Below are positions 18,507 through 26,315 of a DNA stretch of 64,000 nt, piece after piece; positions within the stretch are counted from its first letter, which is position 1; each line of letters begins with the position of its first letter. Source of the DNA: Candidatus Nitrospira neomarina. Its GTDB lineage: Bacteria > Nitrospirota > Nitrospiria > Nitrospirales > UBA8639. The DNA lies in NCBI RefSeq assembly GCF_032051675.1, contig NZ_CP116968.1, forward strand, positions 3,224,001 to 3,288,000. Reading direction: 5' to 3'. Below the pieces are notes generated by a model, which was given only the letters and a program-made list of their open reading frames with translations, was not told the DNA's origin and did no database searches. The position numbers and the translations under genes are program-made.

Positions 18507-19448
18507 TTGTGTAAATACCTTCGCCCTTTGCCTACGTCAGCACTCATCCCGACTCCAAAAGTCCTCATCCACGGGGGCGCAGGCTCCCGACAACCAACCC
18601 ACAGCCAGTCAGTTTGTCTGACAGAGGCACTCGTGAAGGGATATGAATGCCTCAAGACAGGACATTCACCACTCGATGCGGTAGAAAGCATGATCCGCTA
18701 CCTGGAACAATCGGGACAGTTTAATGCCGGGAGAGGGTCGCTTCGACAACTCGACGGAATCCAACGGATGGACGCGTCAATCATGGAAGGCCAAACCTTA
18801 TCGGCCGGTGCCGTCGCAGGACTGAAAGGATACCTTCATCCAATCTGCGCCGCGCGACGGGTCATGACCGACACAGACCATGTATTGATAGTCGGCCCAC
18901 ATGCCAATCGATTGGCTCGGCATTTTGGTCTAGCCCGATTGGTCCATCGGAAGAATTCGACTCACCTGAGGAACAAACGAAGTTCACGAAACACGATTAA
19001 CCCTAAATCCCAGGCGCTTTACCGTCAGTTAGGAATGTATGACACAGTCGGTGCGGTCGCTCTGGACCGTGCCGGCCATCTGGCCGCAGGGGCCTCAACA
19101 GGGGGAGTTGCGGTCATGTTACCTGGCCGTGTTGGAGATACCCCCCTAATCGGCGCGGGAGTGTATGCCGATGATACCGCCGGTGCCATTTCCATGACGG
19201 GATTAGGAGAATCCATCATACGAGCCGGCATGGCCAAACATCTAGCTATCCTGCTCGGGCTGGGCTGGACACCTGCAAGAGCGGCCAACTATGCACTCAA
19301 GGCACTCGTCAGCCGAATACAGGGGGAGGCAGGATGCCTCATCCTTGATCGCACTGGAAGGTTTGCGATTCGGCATACCACCCCCTGGATGAGCGCCGGG
19401 TATTGGAACGGCCGTGGTAAGCCTATAGTCAAAAATCGCTTTTCCTGA
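18507..19448 (+). CDS. Plant-type isoaspartyl peptidase / L-asparaginase
   Basis: This is an Ntn-hydrolase of the family that cleaves isoaspartyl dipeptides and asparagine after autoproteolysis. The 313-residue product contains KVLIHGGAGS at the start of the fold, FNAGRGSLRQLDG in the alpha subunit, and the nucleophile Thr in YDTVGAVALD, which becomes the beta-subunit N-terminus after cleavage. ASTGGVAVMLPGRVGDTPLIG-type sequence follows, with the substrate-binding Arg and Gly residues. The only start in frame after the last upstream stop is a TTG at 18507 with no ribosome site, so translation may be weak or the start misassigned. Confidence 0.85.
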   Translation: MCKYLRPLPTSALIPTPKVLIHGGAGSRQPTHSQSVCLTEALVKGYECLKTGHSPLDAVESMIRYLEQSGQFNAGRGSLRQLDGIQRMDASIMEGQTLSAGAVAGLKGYLHPICAARRVMTDTDHVLIVGPHANRLARHFGLARLVHRKNSTHLRNKRSSRNTINPKSQALYRQLGMYDTVGAVALDRAGHLAAGASTGGVAVMLPGRVGDTPLIGAGVYADDTAGAISMTGLGESIIRAGMAKHLAILLGLGWTPARAANYALKALVSRIQGEAGCLILDRTGRFAIRHTTPWMSAGYWNGRGKPIVKNRFS

Positions 19449-19566
19449 AAGGGTGTTTAATGCCAATTTTTTATTGAAACGCTCTGCCTTCCTCCTCTAT
19501 TGAAAAATAGCAACACATTTTCATTGATCATCCGAAACATGCGATAATTCTGAAGGAGTCTATAAT

Positions 19567-20010
19567 ATGTCCTCTTCCCCTTTTCATCTCTCCATTCCGG
19601 TTAAGGATATCGAATCCACAAAAACATTTTATGGTGAAGGCCTTGGATGCAGTTTGGGCCGCCAGTCTTCCGTCGCCATCACATTAAATTTCCACGGCCA
19701 CCAAATTGTCGCCCATGTGACCGAGGACCTTGGCCCCCAACAAACAAGTATCTACCCCCGACATTTCGGGCTGATCTGCAGGACGGAAGAGGAGTGGAAT
19801 GAACTCCGGAATCGGGCCCAAACGAATAGCCTCATATTTTTTCGTGAACCCCGTCGACGATTTCCTGATACTCCTCTCGAACACTTGACGTTTTTCCTGG
19901 AGGACCCATCGCATAATTTGCTTGAATTCAAATATTACTTCAATCCGAATGCCATTTTCGGGGAAGAGACTTTTTCCCAAATTGGCGACGTCCATGAACG
20001 GAATGGGTAG
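19567..20010 (+). CDS. VOC-family (glyoxalase-like) protein
   Basis: The 147-residue product is a single vicinal-oxygen-chelate unit with the two beta-alpha-beta-beta-beta modules: FHLSIPVKDIESTKTFYGE at the N-terminus and HLTFFLEDPSHNLLEFKYY at the C-terminus. The His and Glu residues typical of metal binding are present in these segments. The specific reaction (glyoxalase, dioxygenase, or other) cannot be assigned. GAAGGAG lies nine bases before the ATG. It is convergent with the peroxiredoxin gene. Confidence 0.88.
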   Translation: MSSSPFHLSIPVKDIESTKTFYGEGLGCSLGRQSSVAITLNFHGHQIVAHVTEDLGPQQTSIYPRHFGLICRTEEEWNELRNRAQTNSLIFFREPRRRFPDTPLEHLTFFLEDPSHNLLEFKYYFNPNAIFGEETFSQIGDVHERNG

Positions 20011-20049
20011 GAAGTTTTCCCTCACCTGTCATCATTTTTCAGAGCCACA

Positions 20050-20724
20050 CTATCTGAGGGCTTGAAGCACTTCAGTAAAATGCCCGTTCACTTTGACCTT
20101 AGGGAATACGTTCCTTATGGTCCCATCTTCATTGATCACTACCGTCGTACGTTCAATCCCCATATATTTCCGGCCATACATTGACTTTTCTTTCCAAACC
20201 CCATAGGCCTGAATCATGGCCTTAGACTCATCGCTTAACAAGGGAAAATTGAGTTGAAATTTATTAGAAAACTTCCGGTGAGAGGAGACCGAATCCGCAC
20301 TCACGCCGAACACGACCGCCCCGCTCTTTCTCAATTCCTGAATACCATCCCGAAACGAACAGGCTTCTGTCGTACATCCGGGCGTGTCATCTTTCGGGTA
20401 GAAATATACCACCACTTTTTTTCCTCGAAGATCAGATGAATTCACAATGCGTCCAGCATCATCAGGAAGGGAAAAAGCAGGAGCAGGATCCCCAACCTGC
20501 AACTCAGACGTCGCCGCTATGCGTGGACTCTGTTGAGCCGGTTTCTTCGTTTTAGGGGTAGATGCCGCTTTGATTTTTGTTGAGGGATTTCGAGATCCTG
20601 AAACCAGCCCCTGACTCTTTGATGAGGAACGCTTGGGTGCTGCCTTCTTTTTTGCAACAACCTTTGGCTTTGATTGTACCGGCCCCTTCTTTTTAGTCTG
20701 GGCTTTTTTCACTTTGGATGCCAT
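20050..20724 (-). CDS. bcp: Peroxiredoxin (BCP type) with lysine-rich N-terminal tail
   Basis: The start at 20724 is supported by GAGGAG seven bases upstream; an ATG seven codons earlier lacks this. The 224-residue product has an unusual first 75 residues that are almost entirely Lys, Ala, Pro, Ser and Thr, then a complete thioredoxin-fold peroxiredoxin of about 150 residues. The peroxidatic Cys lies in DDTPGCTTEACSFRDG, whose second Cys five residues on is the resolving Cys of BCP/PrxQ enzymes. It reduces peroxides using thioredoxin. The tail resembles H1-like basic tails and may bind nucleic acid or polyphosphate; that is inference. Confidence 0.93.
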   Translation of the reverse strand: MASKVKKAQTKKKGPVQSKPKVVAKKKAAPKRSSSKSQGLVSGSRNPSTKIKAASTPKTKKPAQQSPRIAATSELQVGDPAPAFSLPDDAGRIVNSSDLRGKKVVVYFYPKDDTPGCTTEACSFRDGIQELRKSGAVVFGVSADSVSSHRKFSNKFQLNFPLLSDESKAMIQAYGVWKEKSMYGRKYMGIERTTVVINEDGTIRNVFPKVKVNGHFTEVLQALR

Positions 20725-21330
20725 GGGATTCTCCTCTGATGACAAGTGGGTATACGTGCCGCGATACCTTTTTTTGCTGAATGGAACTATTCTGACTTAA
20801 TGCAGGAGATTCTCCTCATCTCCCTGGTAATGAGGGACCATTGTACAATGAATAAGAGGTTTCAATCTTCCCTTTTTTTCAGGGAAGCGAGCCACATGGC
20901 CCCCATCCTTGCGAAGGAACGGATCGCGTATAGGGTTGATGCCCTCAAATCCTTTGAGCAGACTATCATTTGTACCGCTACCTCAATGGATCTCATCTGA
21001 CGGTTAATTCTAATGAGCAACGCCAGAAAACATTCTGAGTGGCCTAACCAACCAGGCATTTCCCATCCGGCTCACACCTTAATGCCCAAACGAAATTTCT
21101 GACTTGGGATTTCAACCCTATGGATATTCCTATTTATCCTTCACCGGCCTATATCGAGGATTGGCAAAGTGAAGGAATCCCCCACTTCTTGGTCAAAGGC
21201 TCCTCATACCAGGAATGAAAATGCTGACTGGGGGTTATCAACTCGACTCAGGAAGGAACCAACGCAAGATCGAGGTTTTAAGACATCTCTCCACAGTTGG
21301 AGGATTTGAGTTGAAAGGCATTTCCCGAAC
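20725..21330. other. Long intergenic region
   Basis: About 600 bp between the divergent-side end of bcp and a minus-strand coiled-coil gene. A plus-strand frame of 84 codons (20746-21000) has no ribosome site or recognisable content. I see no clear promoter pair, hairpin or repeat. Confidence 0.4.
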
Positions 21331-21717
21331 TTAGCCGATAGGCTTTTCAGCTCGGAAGGATGAAGAAGTCAAGGAAGTGTATTCACGAAGGCGCAATTCC
21401 AATGTTTTTATTTCTTCGTCTTTCTGTTTGAGATCCATAACCAGAAGATTATTCTGCACTTCGGTATTCTGCAGCTCATCTTGCAAACTTTGTATTGCCG
21501 GATGTACCTGATCCAATTTTTCTTTTGTATCTTGTAGTTCCCGTCCGAGTCTTTCCCTCGTTTCCTGTAGATCACAAGCAATGGACTTTTTCGCTTTCTC
21601 CATAGTCAATAAGTCGTTCTCCAACATATTCAGCCGATCCTCAAGCATCATCTTCTCTTCCCGGATAGACTGAACGAGGTTATGAACTTCTTCAAGCAAA
21701 TCAGCAAGGTCCTTCAT
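21331..21717 (-). CDS. Small coiled-coil protein
   Basis: From the ATG at 21717, which has GAGGA about nine bases upstream, the product is 128 residues. Residues 1-112 are an almost continuous heptad coiled coil rich in Leu, Glu, Lys and Gln (for example LLEEVHNLVQSIREEK), ending in a Ser/Thr-rich tail. It has no signal peptide or membrane helix. Coiled coils of this kind act as scaffolds or in cell-division and chromosome-related complexes; nothing more specific can be said. It is divergent from the Rrf2 regulator gene. Confidence 0.65.
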   Translation of the reverse strand: MKDLADLLEEVHNLVQSIREEKMMLEDRLNMLENDLLTMEKAKKSIACDLQETRERLGRELQDTKEKLDQVHPAIQSLQDELQNTEVQNNLLVMDLKQKDEEIKTLELRLREYTSLTSSSFRAEKPIG

Positions 21718-21948
21718 TTCATTGATCCTCACAGCTCTCAAACATTGCAACCGGTGACTTTAATTGGGCTTTCCCCACTCATGGTATCGGCCTATTTTCC
21801 CCCAATATTTAGTAGCCATACGATTATTGTTCAGTTTTTTTGTTTGAAACAATTGCTCTCTGCAGATGAATCCCTCCAGGAGGCAATGTTTCAGGCACCC
21901 ATTGTTACCCGACATCTCCTTTTTGAGAAAAAGTACGACTCATATTTC

Positions 21949-21978
21949 TTGACAAATGTTTTCTGCAAATTTTATATT
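21949..21978 (+). promoter_or_regulatory. Sigma70-like promoter of the sulfur-assimilation operon
   Basis: A perfect -35 TTGACA at 21949-21954 is followed after 18 bp by TATATT at 21973-21978, one mismatch from the -10 consensus. Transcription would start near 21985, about 30 bp before the Rrf2 gene. It is among the best promoter matches in the window. Confidence 0.75.
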
Positions 21979-21985
21979 GCACATT

Positions 21986-22008
21986 ATTCCTATCGTTTTA
22001 GTATGAAT
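21986..22008 (+). promoter_or_regulatory. Candidate Rrf2 operator (inverted repeat)
   Basis: ATTCCTA at 21986-21992 and TATGAAT at 22002-22008 form a dyad ATTCnTA-N9-TAnGAAT. It starts at the predicted transcription start and ends seven bases before the regulator's ATG. The position fits autorepression by the Rrf2 protein encoded directly downstream. No copy is obvious before the sulfite reductase gene. Confidence 0.5.
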
Positions 22009-22014
22009 TAAATC

Positions 22015-22473
22015 ATGAACAAGTTTCCGATCAAAGTCACGTATGGGATTATGGCCACAATCGAGCTAGCAAAGCAGGACAGGTCCATTCCGCTTCAAGC
22101 CAAAATCATCGCCCAACGACAGAGGATACCCTCTCGATTTATTGAGCAGATCCTTCAGCACTTGAAACAGGCCGGGATCATTAGGAGCCTTCGAGGAGCA
22201 CAAGGAGGGTATACCCTCGCACAACACCCCAGTCAGATTTCCCTGGCGGATTTAGTCAATTCAATGAATGGTTGGGCGACAGAACCACTGCTGCAACATG
22301 GGCACACCAACGGTCATTCGGAAAGCCGACAGGTTCCGAATGTCTTACTTTCAAATATTTGGCAACAGGTTCAAGAGGCGGAGCAGGCAGTTCTGCGTGG
22401 CATTTCCTTACAAAAATTGGTCGAACAGTATCAAACGCTCGAAACCCAGCGCTGCCTGATGTATCATATTTAG
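22015..22473 (+). CDS. Rrf2-family transcriptional regulator
   Basis: The 152-residue product has the Rrf2 winged helix in residues 1-85: KVTYGIMATIELA, then IPSRFIEQILQHLKQAGII (recognition region) and SLRGAQGGYTLA (wing). IscR-type and NsrR-type members bind Fe-S clusters through three conserved cysteines; this protein has only one Cys, near the C-terminus, so it is more like CymR, which senses cysteine status through protein partners. It is first in the sulfate-assimilation operon and is the natural candidate for its regulator. It has no Shine-Dalgarno sequence; the leader is about 30 nt. Confidence 0.9.
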   Translation: MNKFPIKVTYGIMATIELAKQDRSIPLQAKIIAQRQRIPSRFIEQILQHLKQAGIIRSLRGAQGGYTLAQHPSQISLADLVNSMNGWATEPLLQHGHTNGHSESRQVPNVLLSNIWQQVQEAEQAVLRGISLQKLVEQYQTLETQRCLMYHI

Positions 22474-22574
22474 CTTTGGCAAAGGATAGACAATTCCAGG
22501 GTCGAACAGAAAATAGGGCATTTTTAAGGCAACCCTAGAAATTTACCCCTCTATACGGGATTTGGAGAATTACC

Positions 22575-25085
22575 ATGAACACCTCACCGGTCACCACCCG
22601 CCCTCCTGTTCAAACGGTTCCGATACCCCAGGAGATTCTTGAAGAAATAGAAACTTTCGAAGATGAGGTCAATCGCCTGCAATCAGGTGACACTCCAGCC
22701 GACGTGTTCAAACCGTTTCGACTCCAATACGGCATTTATGGTCAGCGCCAGGCGGACGTCCAAATGGTCCGGATCAAGATTCCCTTTGGTGGTCTGAACG
22801 CCAACCAACTACGACAAGTAGCAGACATTGCGGATACCTTTGCGACCGGCGTGGGACATGTCACGACGCGGCAGGATATTCAACTGCACTTTGTTCCCCT
22901 CCGCCACGTTGGCACCATCATGCGAAAACTGGCCGAAGTTGAACTCACCACTCGAGAAGCCTGCGCCAATACCGTCCGGAATGTCACAGCCTGTGCGTTG
23001 GCAGGGGTATGCCCCGGGGAAGTTTTTGACGTGACACCCTATGCGAAAACCGTGGCTTATCATTTATTACGGAATCCTCTCAACCAAAGTCTCCCTCGCA
23101 AGTTCAAGATTGCATTTTCCGGCTGTAAGCAGGATTGTGCCCTCACCCCCATCCACGATGTCGGGCTTCTGGCTGCTCGCAATCCCGAAGGGGTTCCGGG
23201 ATTCAAAATGGTCGTTGGAGGCGGCTTGGGGTCCACTCCCCGCCTCGCCAAAGTACTTCATGAGTTCGTTCCCATGGAAGAATTGATTCCCGCCATCGAA
23301 GCCATGCTCAAGGTGTTTGATAATTTAGGCAATCGAAAAAATCGAAGCAAAGCCCGGATGAAATTTGTCATTGACAAATTAGGGTTTGATGAATTTTCTC
23401 AACGATGGAAAGAGACCTACGATGCCATGTTGCAATCCGGCGCCACCAAACTTGGATTGAAAACGACCCCATATCCCGATGATCCTCCCTTGGTGATGCC
23501 GACGAAATCCGGGAACGGCACCTCCACCCAAGGCAATGGGAACAGGCATCCTCATGGCTCATCACAACATGAAGATCCCTCATCTCAAGAGGCGTTCGAT
23601 CATTGGTGTGCAACCAATGTAATTACGCAACGCCAGTCGAGCTACAGAACAGCGGTGGTGAGACTCCCCTCCGGTGATATCACGTCTGAGCAAATGTTTG
23701 GACTGGCCGATCTCGCCGAACGGTATGCCAATGGAAACCTACGTACCACCATCAATCAGAACATCATGGTGCGATGGCTTCCCGAACTGCGTCTCCGGCA
23801 CTTCTATGACGAACTAGTCGCTCATGGATTGGGGGACCCTGGAGCTGAAGGCGTAGCAGATATCGTCTCCTGCCCAGGGACCGACACCTGCGGACTGGGA
23901 ATCACCTCTTCCAAGGGACTGGCACGAGCGCTGGCAGAAGTGTTCCCTGCGGGAAAAATCGCAGGTGACCTGGAAGGGGTGAACGTGAAAATCAGTGGCT
24001 GCCACAATTCCTGTGCTCAACATCATATCGCCACAATCGGATTGCATGGAGTCGGTAAACGCATTGGAGACCATGTGGCGCCAGTGTATGAATTGCACCT
24101 TGGGGGACGGGTCAACGGCACGGCCAAAATTGCCCAACTTATTGTGAAGGTCCCTGCGAAAAACGTTCCCGCTGCCGTCCAGCATCTGCTCGATCTCTAC
24201 CGCCGGGATAGAAAAGATGGAGAGTCCCTCCTGGCGTTCATTGACCGCACTGGGAAACTTCGACTAAAAGATGAACTGATCCCCTACACCATTCTTCCCA
24301 CATATCAAGAGGACCCACAATTCTATGTTGACTGGGAAGGCGATGAGGAATTTTCGGTTGAAGACCTCGGACCCGGCGAATGCGCCGGCGGCGCATTGGA
24401 GATGATCGACAATCGGATTCTTGAAGCAGAACAGGAACTGTATCAAGCACGCCTGTTGGCTGAAAAACACCAATACGCGTTTGCCATTAACAAAGCCTAT
24501 CGAGCCGTAGTGGCAGGAGCAAAAGCCATCCTTGTCACAGAAGGGATTGATCCGAATACGGATGCCGACACCTTAGCGGAATTTGACAAGTTGATTGTGG
24601 CCAAAGGGCTCATGCCGGCGGAATACCATAATCTAGCCATGACCGTGGGCGATCTGGGGAACAAAGACGCCTCGGCTGACCTGACACAAGGGAAAATCGC
24701 CTTTACCAAAGGTTTCGTGGATCTCTGCCGGACCGTTTCGGATCAAATCGGCCAGGACCTCAAGTTGGCTCCGGCTGAACCGGGACAAAAATCCACTGAA
24801 TCAACCAGGACGGTACCCACGTCACCTGACAAGGCATCATCTCCATCAGGCGTGCCCGTCTATGACCTGCGGGGCGTGGCCTGTCCCATGAATTACGTGA
24901 AAACCAAGTTAAAATTAGAAATGATGGATCACGGTGAACAGTTGGAAGTATGGTTGGACGGCGGCGATCCGATTCGCAACGTCCCAGTGAGTCTTCGAAA
25001 CGATGGGCACAATGTGCTCAAACAGGAGCCCATAGATCCCGAAGAACAGCATTTTCGAGTGGTAGTGGAGAAAGTGGAACTGTAA
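22575..25085 (+). CDS. Sulfite reductase fused to HEPN-like and TusA-like domains
   Basis: The 836-residue product begins with two tandem nitrite/sulfite-reductase halves (about 45-250 and 345-560). Each has a ferredoxin-like part and a siroheme/Fe-S part. The C-terminal half has the normal cluster ligands C433-x5-C439 and C476-x3-C480. The N-terminal half also has a full set, C140-x5-C146 and C184-x3-C188. Arg and Thr residues in the HVTTRQDIQLHF and LRTTINQNIMVRW stretches fit siroheme carboxylate binding. Residues about 605-730 are an all-helical HEPN-like region, and 760-836 a TusA/SirA-like domain with C770 in VACPMNYVKTKL. The operon context indicates sulfite, not nitrite, as substrate. 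Confidence 0.88.
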   Translation: MNTSPVTTRPPVQTVPIPQEILEEIETFEDEVNRLQSGDTPADVFKPFRLQYGIYGQRQADVQMVRIKIPFGGLNANQLRQVADIADTFATGVGHVTTRQDIQLHFVPLRHVGTIMRKLAEVELTTREACANTVRNVTACALAGVCPGEVFDVTPYAKTVAYHLLRNPLNQSLPRKFKIAFSGCKQDCALTPIHDVGLLAARNPEGVPGFKMVVGGGLGSTPRLAKVLHEFVPMEELIPAIEAMLKVFDNLGNRKNRSKARMKFVIDKLGFDEFSQRWKETYDAMLQSGATKLGLKTTPYPDDPPLVMPTKSGNGTSTQGNGNRHPHGSSQHEDPSSQEAFDHWCATNVITQRQSSYRTAVVRLPSGDITSEQMFGLADLAERYANGNLRTTINQNIMVRWLPELRLRHFYDELVAHGLGDPGAEGVADIVSCPGTDTCGLGITSSKGLARALAEVFPAGKIAGDLEGVNVKISGCHNSCAQHHIATIGLHGVGKRIGDHVAPVYELHLGGRVNGTAKIAQLIVKVPAKNVPAAVQHLLDLYRRDRKDGESLLAFIDRTGKLRLKDELIPYTILPTYQEDPQFYVDWEGDEEFSVEDLGPGECAGGALEMIDNRILEAEQELYQARLLAEKHQYAFAINKAYRAVVAGAKAILVTEGIDPNTDADTLAEFDKLIVAKGLMPAEYHNLAMTVGDLGNKDASADLTQGKIAFTKGFVDLCRTVSDQIGQDLKLAPAEPGQKSTESTRTVPTSPDKASSPSGVPVYDLRGVACPMNYVKTKLKLEMMDHGEQLEVWLDGGDPIRNVPVSLRNDGHNVLKQEPIDPEEQHFRVVVEKVEL

Positions 25086-25091
25086 AACACC

Positions 25092-25808
25092 ATGGCTCTT
25101 TTCCTCAGTACCAAACCAACTCCAGAGGAACTCATCGCGGTCAATCGATCCATGGAGGGCCAAACTCCTCGGAAGATTGTCGAGACCGCGATTGCGGAAT
25201 ATGGGGGAACGATCATTCTGGCCTGTAGTTTTGGGGCCGAGGATGTTGTCCTGGCCGATATGATGTTTCGCTCAAATCCGGGCAGCACACTCTTTTATTT
25301 GGATACCGATTTTTTATTTCCTGAAACCCATGCTGTTCGGGATCGGATGATTCAACACTATCAGATAAAGGATGATCAGATCATCCAGGTCAAATCAACG
25401 CTCAGTCCCTCCGAGCAAGCCACAAAGTTTGGGGAAGCCTTGTGGCTTCGGGACCCCAACCAATGTTGCACACTCCGAAAGGTTGAGCCTCTCACATGCA
25501 TCCTGTCAAAGTATGCGGCGTGGATGACCGGTATTCGGCGTGATCAATCACCCACTCGTGCCAATGCCGCTATTGTCGAGTGGGATACGAAGTTTGGCCT
25601 TGTGAAATTTAACCCCTTAGCCGCCTGGTCATGGGAACAGGTCTGGGAATACATTCGCACAAATGCCGTTCCCTATAATGCATTGCATGATCAACACTAT
25701 CCCAGCATTGGATGTACCCATTGCACGGCACCTGTCAGGCCGGGAGAAGACCCACGCTCCGGACGATGGAAAAGTTCGGAAAAAACCGAATGTGGGCTTC
25801 ATCGATGA
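25092..25808 (+). CDS. cysH: Adenylyl-sulfate reductase, [4Fe-4S] type (CysH)
   Basis: CysH reduces activated sulfate to sulfite with thioredoxin. The 238-residue product has the PP-loop-like SFGAEDVVL near residue 46, the cluster ligands C125-C126 (NQCCTLRKVEPL) and C208-x2-C211 (GCTHCTAPV), and the catalytic C234 in the terminal ECGLH. The CC...CxxC set marks [4Fe-4S] enzymes that use APS directly; PAPS reductases of the E. coli type lack it. This agrees with the absence of an intact APS kinase in the operon. It starts six bases after the sulfite reductase stop. Confidence 0.94.
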   Translation: MALFLSTKPTPEELIAVNRSMEGQTPRKIVETAIAEYGGTIILACSFGAEDVVLADMMFRSNPGSTLFYLDTDFLFPETHAVRDRMIQHYQIKDDQIIQVKSTLSPSEQATKFGEALWLRDPNQCCTLRKVEPLTCILSKYAAWMTGIRRDQSPTRANAAIVEWDTKFGLVKFNPLAAWSWEQVWEYIRTNAVPYNALHDQHYPSIGCTHCTAPVRPGEDPRSGRWKSSEKTECGLHR

Positions 25809-25887
25809 TAATCCAGCCACATGACCATGCCGTCATTCATGACTTCACATTCATTTTTCTCAATCAAGTAGCTATTGGAGACCGCCA

Positions 25888-26301
25888 GTGAAGAAAATTG
25901 CCGTCATTATTACCAGAGGGGGATGGAACAATCTTTTCCAAGCCTGTGAGTGGATCGCCCTGGCAGCGGCCAGTGGCATCGAGGTGAGTGGCTATTTCCG
26001 TGACGAAGCCGCCGGTCGAATGACCAAAACCAAGATCAAAGAACTGACCATGTCCCCGGAGTTTAAAGGGCGAGAAGGCTTTATTCGTGAACTCTTGAAA
26101 AAAGAAGATAAAGCGGACCTCTCGAAACTCATGCAAACCTCCAAAGAAAAAGGAAACGTCAAATTTTCGGTGTGTACGGATTCTCTAAAATATTTTGGGG
26201 TGAAAGTCGAAGAGCTCATTCCGGAATTAGATGAAGTGCAAACCGCTCAGGCCTTCTGGAAAGAAGCTGTTCTTCCCGCTGACCAGGTTTTGACCTTTTA
26301 A
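25888..26301 (+). CDS. DsrE-family protein
   Basis: The 137-residue product opens MKKIAVIITRGGWNNLFQAC, the beta-alpha start of the DsrE/DsrF/peroxiredoxin-like fold, and contains KFSVCTDSLKYFGVKVEELI, whose Cys occupies the place of the reactive Cys of DsrE2-like sulfur carriers. Start is a GTG at 25888 with GGAG eight bases upstream. In sulfur oxidisers DsrE partners TusA in persulfide relay; here it sits with a TusA-like domain in an assimilatory operon, so a relay role is plausible but inferred. Confidence 0.8.
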   Translation: MKKIAVIITRGGWNNLFQACEWIALAAASGIEVSGYFRDEAAGRMTKTKIKELTMSPEFKGREGFIRELLKKEDKADLSKLMQTSKEKGNVKFSVCTDSLKYFGVKVEELIPELDEVQTAQAFWKEAVLPADQVLTF

Positions 26302-26315
26302 CCCGGAATCATGGC

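Noticed and set aside
20746-21000. 84-codon plus-strand frame upstream of bcp
   Set aside because: No ribosome site or family; it starts within the bcp promoter region.
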